From contig CM027381.1 in the NCBI GenBank assembly GCA_015680905.1, positions 69,925,501-69,989,500 of the forward strand: a DNA stretch of 64,000 bases. Direction: 5' to 3'. The DNA comes from Coptis chinensis (taxonomy: Eukaryota; Streptophyta; Magnoliopsida; Ranunculales; Ranunculaceae). Below, piece by piece: positions 35,238 through 45,549 of this stretch; positions within the stretch are counted from its first letter, which is position 1, and each line of letters starts with the position of its first letter. The notes below the pieces were generated by a model. The model was not told the DNA's origin. It saw only the letters and a list, made by a program, of their open reading frames with translations, and searched no databases. The position numbers and the translations under genes were made by a program.

Positions 35238-36204
35238 GGCGGCAACGATTTGACCTATCTGGCCTTGAATGACACTAAAGTTATTCTCTAACTTTTGGGT
35301 TCTTTGATTTATCTGTTTCAGCTCATTGACAATGGTGGTGATCGCTTCTTCCAGATATGGGATAACTGCTTTGCTCGACTGAGGTGTAGGGGCAATATAT
35401 CCACTTATAAGATCTGGTACTAACTCTCTATTTGTGTTGGCTTGGTATTGCTGGTTCTGGTATGACTGTTGATTTCTCGTGGTTCTTTTCTTTGGTCTTG
35501 AACCGATCTCGGTTATTCGAACCGATTTGGATCGATTTTGGAATCCTAGAGGAAAATTCCTCTGATTTGTATTTTGTGGCTTCTAATAATTCTGTCCCTA
35601 ATTGAACTGGTTATTTCTTCCTAAAGAGTTGATACTACATGCCTCTGTATTAATATCCAGATAGTACGAACACTCTTCAGTGGTGTGGCCTTCATCAGAA
35701 TATATCTCACAAATGGCATAACAAGGCTTGGATGGCTGAGGTTTAGCTTGGAAATTGTTTGCTTTTGGAGGATTCATGGAGAACTGATCAAACTTCTTGT
35801 TTAGAGTTTCAAGTCCTGTTCATAGGCTTGCCATAATTGATAGCATCGCTTGATTTGGGTCTTCTTGAATTTGGTTGCCAAATTGCTTCGGCACCCCCTC
35901 CACTCTAGCTACGTCCTTGTTGCTAGTACTCCATTATTGAGTATCTTCAGCTAAATTCTCGAGAAAGTTGTAAGCTTCCTCTCCATCCAATGATGTAAAC
36001 TTAGTTTACCTTGATACATTGATTGTATCATCTACTTGTTCATAGTAGAAAGTCCTACAAAGAAAAATGAGACAGTGTGCTCTTATCATAACCATGATGT
36101 TGACATGAGACTAGCAGATTATTGAATTTTTCCCAGCTTTTATGATATTCTTCAGTCACCTTCCCTTTGAAATTGATGATGGCTTGCTGCATGGCATCTG
36201 TCTT
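35238..36204 (-). pseudogene. Inner element Gag, C-terminal half
   Basis: Coding-like on the minus strand with several stops: a SWEKFNNLLVSCQHH-type gag segment near 36140-36095 and a Cys/His region near 35735-35675 (CYAICEIYSD...H...C, a zinc-knuckle-like arrangement), then Gln/Asn-rich sequence to 35440. It links Gag (36723-36205) to the long frame starting at 35237. Confidence 0.7.
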
Positions 36205-36723
36205 CTAGGATGGGTAGAACTTGTTCATAAACTTTGTTCTCAACTTCTCCCAGTTGTTGATTGAATTGATCGGCTGTGCAGTTAACCATTCGGATGCTTT
36301 ACCTTCGAGTGAGAGTGGAAAAAAAATTAACTTGATACTCTCATCCCTGATGTTCTGGTTCTTGAAAGTTCTGAGGACTAATAGAAATTTGTTCATGTGA
36401 ACATAAGGTTGAATATTGTCTGAACCATTGAACTTTGGAAGCATAGAGATTACTGATGCTCTAAGTTCAAGCTGGTTAGCTTCTGTCTCTGGAAAAACAA
36501 TACTGCTGGGTGGGTCTCCAATGATTGGCGAATAGAAATCACTCAGCTTCTTCTTTTGTTGTGCTTGCATGGGTGGGATAGCTTCAGGATTATTGGTGTC
36601 CAAAACACCTCCATCATTACGTGCGGCCATTGTATCAATCTCGTCTAGTATTCTTGTGAGTCGGTTCTTGAACCTTGTCCACTGTTGTGTTCTTACCGGA
36701 CGATGATATGGACGACGGGGCAT
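36205..36723 (-). CDS. Inner element Gag, N-terminal part
   Basis: 172 residues beginning MPRRPYHRPVRTQQW. It has KLSDFYSPIIGDPPSSIVFP (about 61-80), FELRASVISMLPKFNGSD-like capsid sequence, YVHMNKFLLVLRTFKNQN, FFPLSLEGKASEWL and LRTKFMNKFYPS, all typical of the Athila retrotransposon gag domain. A stop follows KFYPS. The ATG is the first after a leader of about 570 bp and matches the family pattern of a basic N-terminus. Confidence 0.88.
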   Translation of the reverse strand: MPRRPYHRPVRTQQWTRFKNRLTRILDEIDTMAARNDGGVLDTNNPEAIPPMQAQQKKKLSDFYSPIIGDPPSSIVFPETEANQLELRASVISMLPKFNGSDNIQPYVHMNKFLLVLRTFKNQNIRDESIKLIFFPLSLEGKASEWLTAQPINSINNWEKLRTKFMNKFYPS

Positions 36724-37293
36724 ACACTAGAAAATGCTATGCGAAAATGACGAAAAACTATCCTACAATGCTTAAATAATATGCAACTATTCTAAATTAT
36801 ACTAAAATGCAAAACTACTTTCCTTCAACTGGGTTGGGCTTTGCAGCTAGTATCTCGCCCGTTGTCTAAAGTTGTCTCTTCTAGGGTTATGGTGAATCAC
36901 TTGGATTACTTAAATACCACGGCCCACAAACGATAGTCCATTTGTCAAGATTCAGACAAGACCCACTAGAGTTTGATGTTTCGCTGTGTTAGCTTACAAC
37001 TTCAATTGTTGAAAAGGTCCTAAATGCAATTATACTAGAAAGCAATAAAACTAAACTATGATGCAACTATAGTAAGAATGAAATAAAAAGAATGAAGATT
37101 CGACTAACCTAGATGGTAGATCTTGTCTTCGAGATGTCCTTCAAGCTTCTCTCTTTCTTAAAAGGATGGATGATGCGGCTAAAATTACATCAACATCCAA
37201 ACTTCTAATCTTGAAAGAAAACGTTAAACATAAACAACTTAAAACGGCAGCGGCGCCATTTGACACTCGCTCCTAGGGCTAAAATTAATTATA
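36724..37293 (-). other. Leader of inner element
   Basis: Non-coding stretch between primer-binding site and gag. It holds a second copy of the PBS/LTR-end sequence at 37243-37285 (see findings) and otherwise no recognisable feature. Confidence 0.7.
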
Positions 37294-37311
37294 TCCCCGG
37301 CTGCGGCGCCA
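37294..37311 (-). other. Primer-binding site of inner element
   Basis: On the minus strand TGGCGCCGCAGCCGGGGA follows the LTR end (GTGTCA) after AA. This is the classic Athila-type primer-binding site and is better preserved than in the other copies here. Confidence 0.9.
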
Positions 37312-37313
37312 TT

Positions 37314-38937
37314 TGACACGCGCTCCTTTTGTGTGTAGATGAGATGGTATATGGATAATGTAGATAGATGATGTAGATGGATAATGTAAATGGATGATGA
37401 TCGTTGAACAAAATAGAAGCGTATCAAAACCTAATTATCCCTCAATAAGTAAAAGATGAGTAGGGTATCGTTCCACTTTTAAGTGTATGTTATGTGAATG
37501 ACATGACTGGAAAGGGGGTTTGAGGGATTAAAAACTATGATTGTAGAGATTTTAGATTCTAATACTAAATTAAACTAAACTAACTAAACTATTGAGAATT
37601 TATAGTAGAGGGAATTCAAGAGATTAGAATCCACCAATACTTTTGACCTATGACATTCTGCTTCATGGTTGTTCTTACAAGTAGACTACAATTAGGCAAT
37701 CGAGCAAGTGCCGATACCCTCTTGGATGAAACATCGTTAACAATTAACTCTACTTAAGATTGTTCCTATGTTTATGCTATTAATATCTTCTTTCCTTTTA
37801 TGTAAGCTTGAGCAGCCATCCAATGTATTACTGAGAGCAACATCAAGGAGTACTTCCTAATAGGGCGGCCATTCAATGAATCACCACTTAAGGCAAACAC
37901 AAAGAATACTTTCCCTAGGCAGCCACTCCCTGAGCTACCCCTTCTAAGGCAACACAAAGAATACTTTCCTAACTATAAAGAACTATACTACTAGAAGAAA
38001 AGTAAAGAACACTAGCATGATATTAATATTGCAAAACATAAACCCTATTCTATACTTCATCCCCTGGTGTGGGCAATGGAACTAATAAATAAAAACATAA
38101 AGAACTAACCTGATTGAAGAACACCATGAACCAGAAGAATCATTAAACCTTAAGCATCGGCTTTATCTCCTCCCTTGAAGGAGAAGATTAGCATTCCATA
38201 TAGAAGGAAGAACACGAAGAACAAGAAAAAGAAGAGTCAAAGAACATAAGACTAGAAAGACTAATTTATTAAGACTCGGCTAGTTAAAACCGAATCTTTT
38301 ATTATTAATCTCTCTCTGCCTTAAGTTCTGGAGACAAGAATATAAGTAAATTTGCAAATTACATGAGGCACTTAGGTTCTCTATTTATAGGGATTACAAT
38401 AAGTTCTAGATGCATTCCAAACTGCCATTTGTTTCCTAATACAAATCAACTTCTTTTAGAGTCCAACTTCGTCTCCAAAACTGAGAAGGAATTGGCTACA
38501 ATGTCGTTTCATGCGTCTAGACGCACGATCCTTGCGTCTCAGATACAAGAGTCGCATCTGGACATACGATAGTCGCGTCTCAGACGCGAGACTTTATTTT
38601 TCCTCTTTTACTCCATCCTTCTTTTCTTTTTTGCGGGTTTTGGTCCAAGCAACGAATCCTTTGGCCTTGGGCTTCCAAATAGGCTTTAAAATAAGTCCAA
38701 GTCTCATCTTTAATAACTTCAATTCCTTGGCCTTCTCCATGATTATCCACGGGCTTCACATGTGATCCTTAATGCTCCGAATTGCTCCGTTTTACCCCTT
38801 TTTCTCTAATATTCCACAAAACTCTCTTTTTCACCTGTGGAATTATAAAACATAACTTACAAACACTATTAGTCCACTAAGATGGCTAAACAAGAGGCAT
38901 AATCGAGAGTTAAATTGCACTTTTTGAGCACTTATCA
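37314..38937 (-). repeat. 5' LTR of inner Athila-like element
   Basis: 1624 bp, pairing with 27322-28940. Its inner end adjoins the primer-binding site and its outer end adjoins TSD ATCTC at 38938-38942. Confidence 0.95.
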
Positions 38938-39209
38938 ATCTCTTACCCTGAACCTCTACATTTTTCCTTTTATTTTTCACTTCATCCTGCTCCTCACACA
39001 CGGAGCGCACCCCGCGCCCTACATAGGCTACTTCTAAGCGTGCCTAGTGCTAAAACGCCTAGAGTTCGAGTTACACAGGAGTGCGACCAATGCCCTACCT
39101 AGGCTATTTCTGAGCGCACCCCGCGCCCTGACCTCCGTAGCCCTTGAAATTTATGATTTTTTGTCAGTTGTTCCAAGGTAAGCAGCACTTAAATAGAGTA
39201 GTTATTGTG
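38938..39209 (+). other. GC-rich leader-like segment of outer element
   Basis: It contains three imperfect copies (near 39003, 39088 and 39114) of the GAGCGCACCCCGCGCCCT motif that otherwise marks the gag leaders of this family. It directly precedes the ORF at 39210. Confidence 0.65.
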
Positions 39210-40127
39210 ATGACATCTCCTACAGTCATACCAGAGCAGTCTTTTGAAGATTTGTTCCAAAGCGACACCTATAGTGCTTGGTTTCGCGAGGTGATCATAC
39301 ACGTAGGCTGGGAACTGCTAATGGTAAGACCTAATGAACATTATTCTCTGGCACTTACATCTTATTATTATGATAATTGTAAGTTCTTTGATAGACCGGA
39401 TGGAGAACAAGTGTTCTCTATCACCATTGAGGATGAACCAATGGAAATTACTAGGTTCTTGCTAGCCTTTGTTCTTAGACTTGCTATGCCCGCTGAAATA
39501 CAAGACCCATGGGGCTATTGGGTAGATAATATGTATATCTACACTTATGAGTTTTTGTATGAGGCTTATGGGGCAGGAATTTTCCGTATCGAGGACCAAG
39601 GGGAATATAACATCGCCCTTGGTAGCCTGTCCATGAACGTGGGCACTGTTATGTTTTGGATCATGCTAAACATATTAGGGGAATGGCATTTTTCTTCTGT
39701 GAATGACGCCACTTGCAGCGTCTTCTTTGCTTTAGCCATGGGACGTATGCTCTATGACCTTCCCCGAACCTTAGTTTCTAGTTTAGCGCGAGCCCATAGT
39801 ATGAGGCATAAGTACCTTCTTATGCCTGTTTTATTTTTGCCGTATTATGCTGTGTTTCTTCCCTATTTTTTGTACCCATTTCACAGATTGGGTTGGGGTC
39901 GACATTGTGAGACCCACCAATTGTATTATTCGATCTTTTCGTGCAAGGGGCAAGGGTAGAGGATACAACCTCATCAGGTTGCACCTTGCACCCCATCCGA
40001 CCAAGTGGCGCTTAACAAGTTAGCAATCGTAGATGATAAATGGCGTGAAGCCTGGCAAATTATCATGGCATGGCAGGATGTGAAGGAACCTCATTTATTT
40101 ATAGAAGAGGAGGAGGATGATGCTTAA
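39210..40127 (+). pseudogene. Unrecognised retroelement ORF of outer element (about 305 residues with one internal stop)
   Basis: The first part (from MTSPTVIPEQSFEDLF, or from an upstream in-frame ATG at 39144) runs to a TAG at 39957-39959. The same frame then reads on 55 codons to TAA at 40125-40127, ending in an acidic tail EEEEDD. The predicted protein is rich in Tyr, Phe and Leu with several hydrophobic stretches. Its layout recalls the 'putative plant transposon protein'/ATHILA ORF-1 families found in plant retroelements, but I cannot confirm homology. It shows no polymerase, protease or integrase motif. One base change would explain the stop. Confidence 0.6.
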
Positions 40128-41940
40128 ACGCTGGAGAGGAGGTAAGTTTTTATTTTTGTTTCTGTCTGCTTATGTCCCAAGAAATTTACTTCTTGTAACC
40201 CCATAACGGGTGGAACTCATATAGAGTTGCGTCTATTTTTATTTTTCTGTATTAGTATGTTTTAACCTTGTTTTGCAGATGTTCCCAAATTTTACGTGTT
40301 TCCATAGTATTTTTCTACCCTTTTTATTTTAATACTTTGAGGACAAAGCATACTTCTTGTTTGGGGGTGGCATAGAAACATGTGTAAATTAAGGCGCCTG
40401 TTAGGATATAGATATGTACAATATGCACTTGTTTTTTAGTAAAAAGTTCAAAAATTCAAAAAAAATAAAAAATAAAAAGTTATGCTATACACTTAGGAAT
40501 ATTGGTATTGTTTTCTTTCTCTATGCTTTTAATAATTTAGAAATCTCTCGTTAGCTTTTGCATTAGAATAGTTTTTAGAAACTTAGGTTAATATGTAGGT
40601 AATAATCTTTGCATCTTTCTATAAATATATTACATGAGTATATATGATTGTTTGGCAGTAAGTTTCTAAAATCTAAGCTAGAGTACTTATTTTACAAATC
40701 CTGTGAGAATATAGCCTAAAGTCTTATATGAGTGAAATATTTGAGAAATGACACAAGGGAGAAGTAAATTCCGGATAGAGAAATCACATGTCCACTTGCT
40801 TGATCACTATACCATATCCTAAGCGAGAATTTAGGCCCTCTTTGGATCGATATAGCCAAAAATTCAAACCTATGAATTATTTTCCGCTAGTCGCCCCTTT
40901 GAGCCTTTCTTTAGCCTTTCATAAACTACAATTCATTTACCCTTTTACAAAAACAAAACAAAATAAAAAATCAACCTACCCATTTTAGAACGAGTCTGAG
41001 AATAGGATGAGTGAAGAAAAGAAAAGAGAAAAACCTGTGTAAACAAAAATTAGTTTGTTGCTTCCGAAAATAAAAAGAAAAGAAGCTTCCATCCAAAGAA
41101 AAGAAAAGAAAAGAAAAAGAAAAATAGAAACAAAATAAAAACTCCAAAAATAGAATAAAAGGAGTCAAAAAGCCAAAATAAAAAGGCTAAGGATGGAAAC
41201 AAAGTGTAGAAGCAAAAGAACAAGGTTTTCTCTAGTTACAGAATATGAAGATTATATTATCTCAGACTAGTTTTTTTTTAATATCCATTTCCTTCATTCT
41301 TAAACCATCACCTAATCCCTGCAATACCTAATAAAAACCTCTAGCTCAATTAGGAATAGGTTAGTGTGATAGTAAGTGGCAGATGTGTTTGATCAACTTC
41401 GGCTTCCTTGTGTGTCATTGAGTTTGTAAGGTAAAGTGTGCCCACTGCACACTGGAGTAGTGAAAGTTGAGCAGAAAAATTAGTGTTTTTGTCTTGACTT
41501 TTATGTGAGGACCTACTTAAGGACGTTATTCCAAAGTTTCATAAACGGATCTGTTAGTGCATTTCATAGTATTACTCATTGTATATATGTTTATTCGTAG
41601 ATGATTGATTATTATGCATATATTAGCTTAGGTTTTGACTTGATTATTCTGTATTTATTGCTAGTGAGATGTATAGCTAATTGAGACATAAATAAGGAAA
41701 CAATAGTTTTATTTCTTAGTCATTGTAGTATATATGAAGTTTGTGAGTATCGTCACTGGAAAACTCTCACGAGGCTATAACTCGTCCACTAGGGAATTCC
41801 TAGTGGTTTAAGGCCTGATTGCATATGGTCAATGCAATCACACTCGGCTAAACGAGATTACTTAGAACTCCATTTTTGGTCACTTATTCTAATTTCTCAT
41901 ATTTGCTTAAGGACAAGCAAAATACTGTTTGGGGGTGGTT
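40128..41940 (+). other. 3' untranslated region of outer element
   Basis: No gene. It is AT-rich with an A-rich purine block at 41020-41170. A polypurine-like motif TTGTTTGGGGGTGG lies near 40359, and the true tract CTGTTTGGGGGTGG near 41926 abuts the 3' LTR. ORFs listed around 40788-41168 are low complexity. Confidence 0.7.
41926..41940 (+). other. Polypurine tract of outer element
   Basis: TGTTTGGGGGTGGTT lies directly before the TGATAAG start of the 3' LTR, as needed for plus-strand priming. Confidence 0.85.
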
Positions 41941-43501
41941 TGATAAGAGCCCAAAACTGTAGTTTTAATCCCTTTAACATTATCGCTTTTGACCAATTAT
42001 GTGATTAATAAGTAAAAGTTAGTATTGTTATTGTGTTCTTATATATTTCAAGCATTGGAGTCAAATATGTGCAGAAATGCGCCCTTTTTGCGAGATAAAG
42101 GAGCAAGGGTTGGTTGCTAAGAAGTTCTATGATAAAAGGCCAAGATTCAAGGAGAAAAAGCCTTTTTAAAGCTCGGTCAAAGCTTAAAAGTCAAAGTCAA
42201 CGTGGGCAGAAATAGCACACAAAAGTCAGCAGAACTTCCGAAGGTTGTATCTTTAGACTCAAACCTCAGAATTGGGCCTACCTTATGTCAAAACGACCGG
42301 ATCGGAACGAGCTTTCTAATTGTCAAAGCCTTGGCCCAATCAAAAAAGCAAAAGTAGACGAAAAGGCTGTTGAAATCATTTCCAACTGAAAACCCCTTTG
42401 TGGACTGAAGTAATAAGGTTTTGTGCTCGATTTTCCAGCCCAAAATATGGCTCCTCAACCCATGCACGAATTTGTGGATCTGGTCTCCTCCATAGGAGAG
42501 ACAAAGACTTAGCTCTTAAAGCATCTAGTTTTTTTTTACTTAGGAATTATCCAAGAACTTAGTTTAGATCTAGTTATTTTTTTAAAGAATTAGTTTTCAT
42601 TCCAATAGATTAGTTTAGAACAAAGAATGAGTATTGTTTAGAATCAGATTTAGTTTTATAAATAAGAATTAGTTTTTCATTTCAATTTAGTTTATGATTC
42701 AATTCTTATTTAGCTTTAGTTGTCTTAAATTCATAATTAGTTTGTCTTAATTTGATAATTAGTTAATCATAATCGTAGTTCTAAATTAGTTTTAAATCCA
42801 GTTTTAATTCATTTTGAATCTTAGACTATTATTCAATTAGATTTATAAGTTTAATTATTTATTCAATAATGAGTTGTTCTATTTGTTCTTGTTTTAGAAA
42901 TAATAGTATAATGATTCAAGGATAAAACCTCCATTAGAGGGGTTTGAGGAAGCCTTGATGAAACTTGATTGTTGTTAGCGTAGAAATTGGTTGTAAAAAT
43001 CTATTCTATTCTAGAAAATAATTAGATCACCATGAGAATGGGTTTGATTGCTTCACATGCTAGTTATTAGTTGGTAGAGATTACCATGACCAATTAGGGA
43101 TTAGAAACACCCAATTGTTATGCGAAAGCATTTCAATTTGGATTATGACATTTCTTCATTAGTTTATTAAGTCGAATCAAGGTGGAATCAAATTCCCCTA
43201 ATTCATTATCATATTGTTAATTTAGTATTTTCATAGTTGAATTATCGTATCCTGATTAGTTGAATTACCATCATAGTATAAATTCCATCGTTACTCTCAT
43301 TGACTTTGATAGAACTGATAATTTTAGTTAACGTGAATTCTAAAGAACTAGGAGTGGAACGAATTCTCTACTCCACTTATTGCAATAGCATCGAGAGTGT
43401 AGAAAACTTTGATATATAAACACGTAAATAATTTTAGTTTTACTTACGTTTCAGTTTCATCACTTATTCGTAGGTAAAACTATCATGTTTCCCTTTTATC
43501 A
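41941..43501 (+). repeat. 3' LTR of outer Athila-like element
   Basis: 1561 bp, pairing with 21430-22993. It is followed by GTATT, the near copy of the 5' flank ATATT. Confidence 0.95.
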
Positions 43502-43758
43502 GTATTCAAAATTACATGATGACATACCTTATTCCCATTAAGCCAAGCAGCTTGATTTCTTTTGAAATCAATAGAACCCTCCATGTGTGATGTATTAGTG
43601 AGATACTTTGCATAGTTTAGTACATCTAGGGCTGAGAACACCCTTTCTTTCCATCGCTTAAAGTGAGAATCGCTGAAGGATTCTAACTTGGATACATTGG
43701 GCAGGTTGCAAGCAAACAGTGCAGGTGCAACATCCCTCATATTATAAGTAACCTCCAT
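43502..43758 (-). pseudogene. Copia Gag, N-terminal part
   Basis: The likely ATG is at 43758-43756 (MEVTYNMRDVAPALF). The frame is open further upstream to 43830 but only from a TTG. It shows the copia gag N-terminal pattern: LESFSDSHFKRWKERVFSAL (about residues 21-40), then RNQAAWLNGNKVCHHVIL. It is cut at 43502 by the outer element and resumes at 21429 in the matching frame. Confidence 0.85.
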
Positions 43759-44713
43759 AACTCCAGAATTGGTTTCTTTGTTCGGCGTGTCTGGTGGTTG
43801 AAGATTTAGATTGTGGTGAGTATACTTCAAAAATTTTGTTTAAAAATGAGGTTCATCCTAAATTGTTTAGAATTTGAGTGAGGGGAATGTGAAGGAGAAA
43901 GGTAGACTCTTGGATGTATTAGAATGGTTCTAAGCTAAGGAAAACTTGAAAGCTTGATCGTTGTATTGAAATGACTTGAAAACATGAAGATTGATTAAAA
44001 CATTGAAATAAGAACAAAGGAAAATAGATTGAAGATTGAAACAAAAAAAAACAAGTAAACAAGATTGATTGAAATAAGAACAAGAAAATTACGAGTTGTT
44101 TGAAATGAAATAAAACAACAAGAAAGTAAAAAACATGAATTGAAAAACAAGACAAGAAATTAAACAAACCAAATGGTTTGGATCCTAAGACAATGGATGG
44201 TTTCTCTCTTCCTTGCTTTTGGGTTATATACCCCTACTTTTGCTATTTACAAATTTGCCCTCCTCTATTACTATGTAGACACCTTACACTTCACTTTTTC
44301 TTTTGTTTTTGCTTTTGCTTTTGCTTTTTGGTTTCTTCTTGACCAAAGTAGGTTTAGGGAGAAAGTCATCATATTTTGAGATAAAGTCCTCCATCTCTGG
44401 TCTTCTGAATTGAGGGCTTTGACCTTTGACCTTGACCGTTGACTTTGACCATTGACTTTGACTTTTTCAGCACTTTTCTATAACAGCTTCTGGTCTTCAT
44501 AATAAGCGTGATTAAGGCTCATTTTGGTGCTAAGACACAACTTTTATGATAAGTGGTCTAAAATACTCTTTAACCTAAAAAAGGCAGTAAAAGTTGTGAG
44601 TTGTGTTTTCGTTAAGCGTAAGAAAGGTTGTAATGCAGCAATATACGGGTAATAAAATGGACATTTGGGAGCTGATCAGTGTTGTAGACATATCGATTTT
44701 CTTTCTTTAAGAT
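43759..44713 (-). other. Copia leader region, unusually long
   Basis: About 950 bp lie between the 5' LTR and gag. I could not find a convincing primer-binding site next to the LTR. A-rich repeats lie at 43980-44165, and seven TTGAC motifs are packed into 44419-44463. On the minus strand a TATA-like stretch (GTATATAACCC) occurs near 44225. An unrecognised insertion within the leader is possible. Confidence 0.5.
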
Positions 44714-45171
44714 TGTTGGATGCGAACAAAGAATACAATAAAGAGTCGAGGACAGTAGGAACAATAAACAACCAAGGCGTGTATGACACTGTCCTTAAGG
44801 AAAGATTTCGCCCCTTCCAATGGTGCAGAAAGGCAACAGTGACGTCTTCTCCTCAAGGATACAATGGTTATAGCAGTCTGACTTGCACTATAACAAACTA
44901 CTCTCTAAAATGGCGTATAACTCTCTCTGGCGGCTAACAATAAGAAGAGAAGAAGAAGAAGCAGCAGTGGCTAGGTTTAGAAGTGTGCAAGATCTGTTTC
45001 TCTTTTAGAAAATTATTATGGACGCACAGTCCTGGTATATATTTATAGAGGTAAGGTCGGTTTCCCAAAACAAAGAAGGAATCCTACTGGGAATAGAAAC
45101 TCGGTTTCCAAACCAAAGAAGGAAGCCTACTGGGAATAGTAATTTTAAATACCAATCAAGAGATTCCAACA
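44714..45171 (-). repeat. 5' LTR of copia element
   Basis: 458 bp, TGTTGGA...TCCAACA, pairing with 16668-17126, with TSD GTCCT at 45172-45176. Confidence 0.95.
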
Positions 45172-45176
45172 GTCCT

Positions 45177-45549
45177 CACATTCAACTAATAATGTAGCTA
45201 ATAATTCCATCATTATTGTTTGAAGTGGCACTTCATTTCCATTAATTCATGTGTGGTTCACTTTCTTTTTTATAGAACAGTCTTCTTGTTCCTTCTCTAA
45301 AAAAATAAAACAAAAATGTCCTTTGTCCGATAAAGAAAGAGTAAATTTGATTAGATATTATATCCTATAGAACAAAGTCACTAGCTAGCTGCATTTGTGG
45401 TACTTTGTCACTCTTTAATACTACCCTAAATAGAAAGTATAAGTGAGTTGAGTTCTTGATAATCTGCTTCAAATGATATACATCATTTATTACCACGCTG
45501 TTGTACGAAATATATCACCAACTACAGGGAGTGACTCTCTAGGACAGAT
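45177..45549. other. Unassigned AT-rich sequence
   Basis: It continues the target site of the copia element. I see no gene or repeat structure. Confidence 0.5.

Larger units (their letters stand above)
27322..38937 (-). mobile_element. Inner Athila-like Ty3/gypsy retrotransposon (11.6 kb)
   Basis: LTRs 27322-28940 and 37314-38937 (about 1.62 kb) begin, on the minus strand, TGATAAGTGCTC and end GTGTCA. The TSD ATCTC (27317-27321 and 38938-38942) is perfect. It has a primer-binding site, gag, protease, RT, RNase H and integrase in Ty3/gypsy order. It is the youngest dated layer in this nest, since it sits inside the outer element. Stops separate the domains, but each is well preserved. Confidence 0.95.
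21430..43501 (+). mobile_element. Outer Athila-like element without own RT/integrase (22 kb including an inner element)
   Basis: LTRs of about 1.56 kb (21430-22993, 41941-43501) start TGATAAGAGCCCAAAAC and end TTTTATCA. Flanks are ATATT (21425-21429) and GTATT (43502-43506), a TSD with one change, and copia gag joins across it. Excluding the inner element (27322-38937) it is about 10.5 kb. It has gag, protease and two unrecognised ORFs. No RT, RNase H or integrase motif is seen in its own sequence, so it would depend on enzymes from a relative such as E1. Homology to E1 stops near 25880, just after the protease. Confidence 0.85.
16668..45171 (-). mobile_element. Ty1/copia retrotransposon, split by a 22-kb insertion
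   Basis: LTRs start TGTTGGA and end TCCAACA, with TSD GTCCT at 16663-16667 and 45172-45176. On the minus strand the order is gag, protease, integrase, RT, RNase H, and integrase before RT is diagnostic of copia. Without the insert the element is about 6.4 kb. The outer Athila-like element entered gag: the N-terminal part is at 43758-43502 and resumes at 21429. The LTRs differ by roughly 30 positions over 459 bp by eye, so it is not recent. Confidence 0.95.

Noticed and set aside
43919..44379. Hydrophobic Phe/Leu-rich ORFs (82 residues minus, 68 plus) as membrane proteins
   Set aside because: They come from A/T-rich low-complexity repeats in the copia leader, with no supporting context.
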